A DNA stretch of 5,089 nucleotides. Source: Thermoanaerobaculia bacterium (lineage in GTDB: Bacteria > Acidobacteriota > Thermoanaerobaculia > Multivoradales > JAHEKO01). Made by a program: the position numbers and the translations under genes. Numbering within the stretch: position 1 is the stretch's first letter; the number at the start of each line of letters is the position of its first letter. The stretch covers positions 1-5,089 of the forward strand of contig JARFQS010000140.1 in assembly GCA_029287645.1 (NCBI GenBank). Direction: 5' to 3'. This document shows, in pieces, positions 1 to 5,089 of this stretch. The notes beneath the pieces were generated by a model that saw only the letters and a list, made by a program, of their open reading frames with translations, was not told where the DNA came from and ran no database searches.

Positions 1-3000
1 GTCATGGACGGTGCGACCGGAACGGGTCTCCAGAACGAGCACCTGACGGCTGACGACTTTGGCGGCGCGGAGCTCGAAGGCTGCAACGAAAACCTCTGCG
101 TCACGCGTCCGGACGTCGTGCTGCGGCTGCATCAGCGCTACCTCGAAGCTGGTGCCGACATCGTGCAGACCAACAGCTTCGGCGGCACCCCATTGGTTCT
201 GGACGAGTACGGCCTCGGCAGCCAGGCCCATGACCTGAATCGCGTGGCAGCCGAGCTGGCCCGGGAGGCCGTATGGCCCTTTTCCGAGCCCTCCAGGCCG
301 CGATTCGTCTGCGGGTCCATGGGACCGACCACAAAGGCCATCTCGGTGACAGGAGGTGTGACCTTCCAGGAGCTCATCGAGCACTACCGCGTTCAGGCTC
401 TTGGACTGATGGCTGGCGGTGCCGACTACCTGCTGCTCGAGACCTGCCAGGACACGAGGAACATCAAGGCGGGATGGGTGGCTCTCGAAGCGGCCTTCGG
501 CCAGGCCGGCTGGCGCCTTCCCGTGGCGGTGTCGGTGACCATCGAGACCACCGGAACGATGCTGGCCGGACAGGATGCCGAGGCTCTGGCTGTCTCCCTC
601 CTTCACGCCGACCTTCTCTACCTGGGCCTCAACTGCGCCACGGGGCCCGAGCTGATGACCGACTCCCTGAGGACCCTCTCCGAGCTGGCTCGCACCCGTA
701 TCGGCTGCGTGCCCAACGCCGGCCTGCCGAACGAGGATGGCGTCTATCTGGAGTCGCCCGACGACTTCAGACGGGTCTTTCAGCGCTTTCTCGACCACGG
801 TTGGCTCAACATGGTGGGAGGCTGCTGCGGTACCACCAATGAGCACATCGCGGCCTTGGCGGACCTGGTGAGAGGAGTGAAGCCGAGAGCTCTGCCGCAT
901 CATCAACGCAGCTTCATCTCAGGTGTAGAGGCAGTCGAGTTGACCATCGACAACCGGCCGCTGTTCGTCGGTGAGCGGACCAACGTCCTGGGCAGCCGTA
1001 AGTTCAAGCGTCTGATCGCCGAGGGCGAGATCGAGGCGGCAGCCGAGATAGGCCGTGGGCAGGCGCGGGCGGGCGCTCAAGCCATCGACATCTGCATGCA
1101 GGACCCCGATCGCGACGAAGTCTCCGACATGGAGCGGTTCCTGGAGCAGCTCACCCGCATGGTGAAGGTGCCTCTGATGATCGACACCACGGATGCCGAG
1201 GTCATGGAGCAGGCGCTGACCTGGTGCCAGGGGAAGGCGGTCCTGAACTCGATCAATCTCGAGGAAGGTCCCACCCGCTTCGACCGCGTGATCCCCTTGG
1301 CACAGCGCTTCGGAGCCGCGGTCATCGTAGGGATGATCGACGAAACGGGTATGGCCGTGAGCGTAGAGCGCAAACTCGAGGTCGCCCGGCGCAGCTATCA
1401 GATCCTCACCGAGGAGATGGCCTTTCCGCCCGAAGACATCTGGTTCGATGCACTTGTGTTCCCATGCGGTACAGGGGACGAGAACTACATCGGGTCCGCG
1501 GCGACCACCATCGAAGGTGTGCGGCAGATCAAATCCGAGTTCCCGCTGGCCAGAACGGTGCTGGGGATCTCCAACGTGAGCTTCGGGCTGCCAGTGGCGG
1601 GAAGGGAAGTCCTGAATGCAGTGTTTCTCTACCACAACACCCAGGCGGGCCTCGACGCCGCTCTGGTCAACACCCAGCGCCTGGCGCGCTACGCCGACAT
1701 CCCCGAGAAGGAGAGGCGCCTGGCCGAGTCCCTCATCTTCCTCGAATTGGGGGATGTAGACGCAAGCGAGAAGGCGGTCGCCGAGTTCACCGAGTATTTT
1801 CGTGACCAGGACTCGAGGGTGGTAGCCACACCCCGCGCCGAGCTGCCCCTCGACCAGCGCCTGGCGCGCTCGGTGGTCGAAGGCTCCAAGGAGGGGCTCG
1901 AGGAGGACCTGGCGGCAGCGCTCGAGGATTCTCGCTGGCCGGAGCCGCTGGACATCATCAATGGACCCCTCATGGAGGGAATGAGTGAGGTGGGGAGGCT
2001 CTTCAACGACAATCAACTCATCGTCGCCGAAGTGCTGCAGAGCGCCGAAGTCATGAAGGCTGCCGTAGGTTTCCTCGAGCCGCACATGGAGCGGGAGGAA
2101 GGCGCGTCAAGGGGCAAGATCCTCCTCGCGACGGTCAAAGGTGACGTCCACGACATCGGCAAGAACCTGGTCGACATCATCCTCTCCAACAACGGCTACG
2201 ACGTCGTTAACCTGGGCATCAAGGTGCCCAGTGAACAGATCATCCAGGCGGTGGAGGAGCACCGGCCGGATGTGCTGGGCCTGTCGGGTCTGCTGGTGAA
2301 GAGTGCCCAGCAGATGGTGACCACGGCCGAAGATCTGTCGATCGCGAACATCGATACACCCCTCGTGGTCGGCGGTGCAGCTCTGACGCGCCGCTTCACC
2401 CACAAGAAGATCGCGGCCGTGTACGGGGGCTTCTCGACCTACGCCAAGGATGCGATGCATGGCCTCGCGCTGGTGCAGCGACTCACCGATCCGAGCGAAC
2501 GACCCGAGCTCGAAGCCGAGGTCCGGGAGCTGATCTCCCGGGATCGGAAGGCGGAGGCTGCGCCGGCGCCCTTCGAAGCGATGGGCACCACCCGGAGCTC
2601 ATCCGTGCGGACCGATCTTCCAGTCCCGGAACCGCCGCATCTGGACCGTATCGTGGAGGAGCTGGACCTGGACGAAGTCTGGCCTCTGGGAAATCCCCAG
2701 ATGCTGTATGGCAAGCACCTGGGCCTGAAGGCCTCGGTCAAGCAGCTGGAGGCCAAGCACGATCCGAAGCTCGCGAAGCTGAAGGGAGTCGTCGCGGAGG
2801 TGCAGGAGGTGGCTCGTGCTGGTGCCATGAAGGCTCGGGCCGTCTGGCAGTTTTTTCCGGCCGAGAGCGACGGCAATCAGCTGCATCTGCTGGATCCGAA
2901 GTCCAAGAAGGATGTGGTGGTATGGAGCTTCCCTCGGCAGCGTGGAGCCGATGGCCTGGGTCTTCCGGACTACGTGTTGCCGGAGGGCGATCACGTAGCT

Positions 3001-3396
3001 CTTTTCGTTACGACTGCAGGCGGTGGAGTGATGGACCAGGTAAAGCGGTGGAAGGACGAGGGCGAGTTTCTGAAGAGCCACGCGCTGGCTGCTCTGGCTC
3101 TCGAGACCGCGGAAGCTGCCGCCGAGCTCGTGCACCGAAAGATGCGAGCCGCTTGGGGCTTCTCGGATGCCAAGGAGATGACGCTGCAGGACCTCTTTGC
3201 CGGCCGCTACCGGGGCAAGCGCTATAGCTTCGGCTATCCAGCCTGTCCCGACCTGGCCATGCAAAGGGAGCTGTTCGCGGCGCTGCGACCCGAGGAGATC
3301 GGGGTCCGACTCACCGAAGGCGACATGATGGAGCCTGAAGCCAGCGTTTCTGCTCTGGTCTTCCACCATCCGCAGGCACGCTATTTCGGGGTCTAG
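1..3396 (+). CDS. metH: Cobalamin-dependent methionine synthase MetH, nearly complete, 5' end off the window
   Basis: Transfers a methyl group from 5-methyltetrahydrofolate through cobalamin to homocysteine, giving methionine in the cytoplasm. Residues are counted from the ATG at 4, which is internal: MDGATGTGLQ is the usual domain opening, codon 1-3 is in frame, and probably only some 10-20 residues are missing. Domains in order: homocysteine/zinc domain (about 1-295; zinc cysteines C211 in NCATGP and C274-C275 in GGCCGTT); pterin-binding barrel (about 315-590; VGERTN 322-327, MIDTT 392-396, NSINLEEG 415-422, GISNVSFG from 521); cobalamin cap (about 612-700, with GMSEVGRLF); cobalamin Rossmann domain (about 705-830; D714-x-H716-x-x-G719, with H716 the expected lower cobalt ligand, and GG 790-791); AdoMet reactivation domain (about 880-1125; RYSFGYPACPD 1073-1083, matching the RPAxGY motif). 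It ends in the family's usual HPxARYFGV. All modules are intact, without frameshift. E. coli MetH is 1227 residues, so this is a somewhat shorter form. Any riboswitch would lie upstream, out of view. Confidence 0.97.
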   Translation, partial: VMDGATGTGLQNEHLTADDFGGAELEGCNENLCVTRPDVVLRLHQRYLEAGADIVQTNSFGGTPLVLDEYGLGSQAHDLNRVAAELAREAVWPFSEPSRPRFVCGSMGPTTKAISVTGGVTFQELIEHYRVQALGLMAGGADYLLLETCQDTRNIKAGWVALEAAFGQAGWRLPVAVSVTIETTGTMLAGQDAEALAVSLLHADLLYLGLNCATGPELMTDSLRTLSELARTRIGCVPNAGLPNEDGVYLESPDDFRRVFQRFLDHGWLNMVGGCCGTTNEHIAALADLVRGVKPRALPHHQRSFISGVEAVELTIDNRPLFVGERTNVLGSRKFKRLIAEGEIEAAAEIGRGQARAGAQAIDICMQDPDRDEVSDMERFLEQLTRMVKVPLMIDTTDAEVMEQALTWCQGKAVLNSINLEEGPTRFDRVIPLAQRFGAAVIVGMIDETGMAVSVERKLEVARRSYQILTEEMAFPPEDIWFDALVFPCGTGDENYIGSAATTIEGVRQIKSEFPLARTVLGISNVSFGLPVAGREVLNAVFLYHNTQAGLDAALVNTQRLARYADIPEKERRLAESLIFLELGDVDASEKAVAEFTEYFRDQDSRVVATPRAELPLDQRLARSVVEGSKEGLEEDLAAALEDSRWPEPLDIINGPLMEGMSEVGRLFNDNQLIVAEVLQSAEVMKAAVGFLEPHMEREEGASRGKILLATVKGDVHDIGKNLVDIILSNNGYDVVNLGIKVPSEQIIQAVEEHRPDVLGLSGLLVKSAQQMVTTAEDLSIANIDTPLVVGGAALTRRFTHKKIAAVYGGFSTYAKDAMHGLALVQRLTDPSERPELEAEVRELISRDRKAEAAPAPFEAMGTTRSSSVRTDLPVPEPPHLDRIVEELDLDEVWPLGNPQMLYGKHLGLKASVKQLEAKHDPKLAKLKGVVAEVQEVARAGAMKARAVWQFFPAESDGNQLHLLDPKSKKDVVVWSFPRQRGADGLGLPDYVLPEGDHVALFVTTAGGGVMDQVKRWKDEGEFLKSHALAALALETAEAAAELVHRKMRAAWGFSDAKEMTLQDLFAGRYRGKRYSFGYPACPDLAMQRELFAALRPEEIGVRLTEGDMMEPEASVSALVFHHPQARYFGV
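1674..1870 (+). repeat. 17-base direct repeat inside metH (two copies, 180 bases apart)
   Basis: CCAGCGCCTGGCGCGCT occurs exactly at 1674-1690 and 1854-1870, the copies lying 60 codons apart in the same frame. Both encode QRLAR, first near the end of the pterin-binding barrel and then at the start of the cobalamin cap. The coordinates span from the first copy to the end of the second. The flanking sequence is unrelated, so this is most likely shared codon preference over a short similar peptide and not a duplication. Confidence 0.5.
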
Positions 3397-3424
3397 CCTC
3401 GAGCGAGGTAGGCTTGGCCTCGCG

Positions 3425-4186
3425 ATGCACTTCGTCGACCTCCATTGTCATCTGCTACCCAGCATCGACGACGGCTCGAGCTCCATCGTCGAGACCGTCG
3501 AGATGCTGCGGGTCGCGCACCGCCGAGGAACGAGAGGTATCGTGGCCACACCGCACACTTTTCAGCCGATGTTCGCGGCCTTCAGCTCCATGGAGCTGAT
3601 CGGGGCGTTCTCCCGCATGATGGAAGAGCTGAACGAGCTGTCCAGGCAGGAACAGTACTCCTTCTTGCAGGAGATGGACGTTCACCTCGGCGCGGAGAAC
3701 TTCGCATCCGCTGAATTCCGCGAGGCGTTGGAGAAGCGCAAGGTCCTGACGCTCAATGGGAGTCGGTATCTTCTCGTGGAGTTTTCGTCGTTCATGCCTT
3801 TTCCGTTGATCGAGGCGGCGGTCGATCAGATCCTCGAGCACGAGCTGACTCCGGTGCTTGCCCATGTCGAGCGTTACGAGTTCTCCTATCAGCTGCCCGA
3901 AAGCCTGGATGATCTGAAGCGGCGGGGATGCGTGATTCAGATCAACGCCGAGGCGTTCGACAGGCGCCGCAACGGCGAGGTCATGGAGTTCGCGCTCTCG
4001 CTGGCCAGGAGGGGAGTCCTGGATGTTATCGCCTCGGACGGACACGATGTTCGAGGTCGGCCACCCGTGGTTCAGGGAGCGTTCGAGACCCTCAGGCGGG
4101 AGCTCCCGGAGGTGGCAGTCGAGACCTGGATGTCGGCGAATCCGTCACGGATTCTGGCCAATCAATCCCTGGAGACACCCGAGTGA
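3425..4186 (+). CDS. PHP-fold metallophosphatase, CpsB/CapC/YwqE-type protein-tyrosine phosphatase
   Basis: 253 residues, the normal size for this family. Family members are manganese-dependent protein-tyrosine phosphatases that act in the cytoplasm on bacterial tyrosine kinases controlling capsule or exopolysaccharide export. The PHP metal-site motifs are present in order: DLHCHLLPSIDDG (H7, H9, D15, D16), ATPH (H44), GAE (E91), HVERY (H147) and SDGHD (D205, H207), with R212 in the trailing GRPP. Canonical members read HPERY and SDAHN, so this is a divergent copy with every expected metal ligand kept. No signal peptide or membrane segment is seen. The ATG at 3425 is the only sensible start because the first metal motif begins at residue 5. 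Its ribosome site is poor: GAGG at 3405-3408 lies 16 bases away and AGG at 3410-3412 lies 12 away, so expression may rely partly on metH read-through. The stop overlaps the next gene. The substrate is inferred from the family only; another PHP phosphoesterase activity is possible. Confidence 0.85.
   Translation: MHFVDLHCHLLPSIDDGSSSIVETVEMLRVAHRRGTRGIVATPHTFQPMFAAFSSMELIGAFSRMMEELNELSRQEQYSFLQEMDVHLGAENFASAEFREALEKRKVLTLNGSRYLLVEFSSFMPFPLIEAAVDQILEHELTPVLAHVERYEFSYQLPESLDDLKRRGCVIQINAEAFDRRRNGEVMEFALSLARRGVLDVIASDGHDVRGRPPVVQGAFETLRRELPEVAVETWMSANPSRILANQSLETPE
4171..4174 (+). promoter_or_regulatory. Ribosome binding site deciding the GTG start at 4183
   Basis: GGAG sits inside the last codons of the phosphatase gene, with eight bases between it and the GTG at 4183. 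The spacing is near ideal. Together with the GTGA stop/start overlap it supports translational coupling of the two genes and selects this GTG over the out-of-frame GTG at 4187. Confidence 0.6.
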
Positions 4187-4983
4187 GTGAAAACAGCGAT
4201 TCCATTTGGTGGGTCTCCGGTCTGCGAGTCGCCACCGATCGGCCGCTCGTCGATGCCGAGCCCTGTGTCGACGATGTCGTGGATCTGCAGGTGCTGTTTC
4301 GGGCCGACCCTGGAAGCGAGGTCGAAAGGGGAGTCCTTTCCTCGGCCGACAGCTCAGGCGATTGGTTCAAGCTGATGGACGAGGCCGCAGCCCTGGCATG
4401 GATCCGTGCCGATGGCAGACTGGCACTCGTGGCGGAGGGCGAGGCACTGATCCAGGGCTTTGATGTCCTCGTCCGAAGAGTGGTACCGTTTGCCGCCGCC
4501 TTGCAGGATCGGGTTCTGCTTCATGCATCGGCAGTGTTGGCTGGAGACGGTGTTCGCGCCTTTATCGGGGCCCGCGGAGTTGGAAAATCGACGCTGGCGA
4601 AGCATCTGGGCCAACAGGCTCTGCCGGTTCTATCCGAAGAATTGCTGCATTGCATTCCCGCCGAGTCTGGAGTCCTGATTCCGGAGCTAAGACCAGGCCA
4701 GGCAGGAGAATCGCCCCGCCCTTTGGAGGCGGTCTACTTCCTCGAACGGATGCCGGGCCTGGAGGGAATCAAGCTCGAGGAGATGGCAGAAGAAGAGTGC
4801 TTCAAGCGTCTGCTCGAGCATGGGTTCGGAGAGCTGGGCGTACCTAAGATCTGGGCTGCGCAGTTCGAGCTCTACTCGATCATCTCCGAGAACTGCCGCG
4901 CCTACCGGTTGCAGGTCCCTGATTCGCTGGAGCGGCTCCCTGAGGCAGCAGAAACTCTGGCTCGAGCCTTCAAATCGGCCTGA
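4183..4983 (+). CDS. HPr kinase-related P-loop protein (short HprK-like form, no N-terminal HPr-kinase domain)
   Basis: 266 residues from a GTG start whose GTGA overlaps the preceding TGA. GGAG at 4171-4174, eight bases upstream, supports this start, and no later ATG leaves a complete domain. Residues 1-105 form a variable N-terminal part with a WW pair near position 9. Then comes the hallmark of HprK-related proteins: LLHASAV (112-118) followed by a Walker A loop GARGVGKST (129-137; K135, S136, T137). The expected following acidic pair, usually Asp-Asp in this fold, reads SEE (E152, E153). LEAVYFLERM follows, then a helical C-terminus. The full HPr kinase/phosphorylase signature is not visible, so I do not call it a true HprK. 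Relatives with this layout occur in polysaccharide, lasso-peptide and similar loci and are thought to phosphorylate small molecules or peptides; the substrate here is unknown. No membrane segment is seen. It could also be a nucleotide-binding protein without kinase activity. Confidence 0.75.
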   Translation: MSENSDSIWWVSGLRVATDRPLVDAEPCVDDVVDLQVLFRADPGSEVERGVLSSADSSGDWFKLMDEAAALAWIRADGRLALVAEGEALIQGFDVLVRRVVPFAAALQDRVLLHASAVLAGDGVRAFIGARGVGKSTLAKHLGQQALPVLSEELLHCIPAESGVLIPELRPGQAGESPRPLEAVYFLERMPGLEGIKLEEMAEEECFKRLLEHGFGELGVPKIWAAQFELYSIISENCRAYRLQVPDSLERLPEAAETLARAFKSA

Positions 4984-5005
4984 GGCCGCCCCTCCGGGCT
5001 TTCTT
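4976..5005 (+). terminator. Possible weak intrinsic terminator, two adjoining short GC hairpins
   Basis: CGGCC (4976-4980) pairs with GGCCG (4984-4988) around a three-base loop made of the TGA stop codon. Directly after it, GCCC (4988-4991) pairs with GGGC (4996-4999) around CTCC and runs into TTTCTT (5000-5005). The two stems share G4988, so both cannot form in full. The stems are short and the T run is interrupted, so this is a weak candidate. Its position right at the end of the last gene is the best argument for it. Confidence 0.35.
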
Positions 5006-5059
5006 GGCATTCCCGGTTGCCTGCTGCTCAGGACCTGGATCCGTGGACGCGGTCGTTCC

Positions 5060-5089
5060 TGACGCATAGCCAAGCGTCAATATTCGTCA
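5060..5089. promoter_or_regulatory. Dyad plus direct repeat of CGTCA, possible operator or upstream control region
   Basis: TGACGC (5060-5065) and GCGTCA (5074-5079) form a perfect 6-base inverted repeat around eight bases. CGTCA at 5075-5079 recurs at 5085-5089, exactly 10 bases on, separated by ATATT. The block is locally AT-richer than the genes around it and lies between the last gene and the window edge. It could bind a regulator of a downstream gene or form a small hairpin. No convincing -35/-10 pair is visible, and the site may continue past the edge. Confidence 0.3.

Noticed and set aside
1..60. ATG at position 4 as the true start of metH
   Set aside because: The homocysteine domain normally has a short lead before the DGAxGT motif, the frame stays open to the window edge and no upstream sequence is visible, so the gene is treated as 5'-partial.
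919..2085. 388-residue open frame on the minus strand
   Set aside because: It lies wholly opposite the well-conserved metH coding frame. Long antisense frames are expected in GC-rich genes, and its translation shows no recognisable domain.
2599..3369. 256-residue open frame on the minus strand
   Set aside because: Shadow of the MetH reactivation domain; no family motifs and no reason to prefer it over the conserved sense protein.
3397..3408. CCTCG-AG-CGAGG inverted repeat just after metH
   Set aside because: The loop would be only two bases (four if the stem is shortened), the stem is short and no T run follows, so it is not a credible terminator.
3928..4182. Extended upstream reading of the kinase-like frame into the phosphatase gene
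   Set aside because: The extra 85 residues are an out-of-frame reading of the conserved phosphatase, including its metal motifs, and show no domain. The GTG at 4183 with GGAG upstream is a better start.
4187..4375. GTG-started 62-residue frame right after the phosphatase stop
   Set aside because: It is in a different frame from the P-loop protein, ends early and has no recognisable content.

Overview
The window is a compact, GC-rich (by eye about 60-65%) stretch of bacterial chromosome. It holds three tightly packed genes, all on the + strand, and no RNA gene, mobile element or CRISPR array that I can see. The base composition, the GTG start and the MetH sequence type suggest a high-GC Gram-negative-type lineage such as Acidobacteriota, Myxococcota or a neighbouring uncultured group. 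That is an inference from general appearance; no taxonomic marker here settles it.

Positions 1-3396 carry nearly all of metH, the cobalamin-dependent methionine synthase. Its homocysteine, folate, cap/cobalamin and AdoMet-reactivation modules are all readable in one open frame. Only the first few residues lie off the left edge. After 28 bases comes a 253-residue PHP-fold metallophosphatase of the CpsB/CapC/YwqE type (3425-4186), a family known for dephosphorylating tyrosine kinases that control polysaccharide export. Its stop codon overlaps the GTG start of a 266-residue P-loop protein related to HPr kinase (4183-4983), of the short type that lacks the N-terminal HPr-kinase domain. The last 106 bases hold a plausible weak terminator and, at the right edge, a compact cluster of CGTCA/TGACG half-sites that may be a control region for whatever lies downstream.

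MetH is a housekeeping enzyme. The second and third genes look like a translationally coupled pair, one with phosphatase and one with kinase-like features, and could belong to the edge of a polysaccharide or peptide-modification locus extending rightwards. The most interesting point is this coupling, together with the replacement of the expected Asp-Asp pair of the HPr-kinase fold by Glu-Glu. Nothing else in the window requires an undescribed system.
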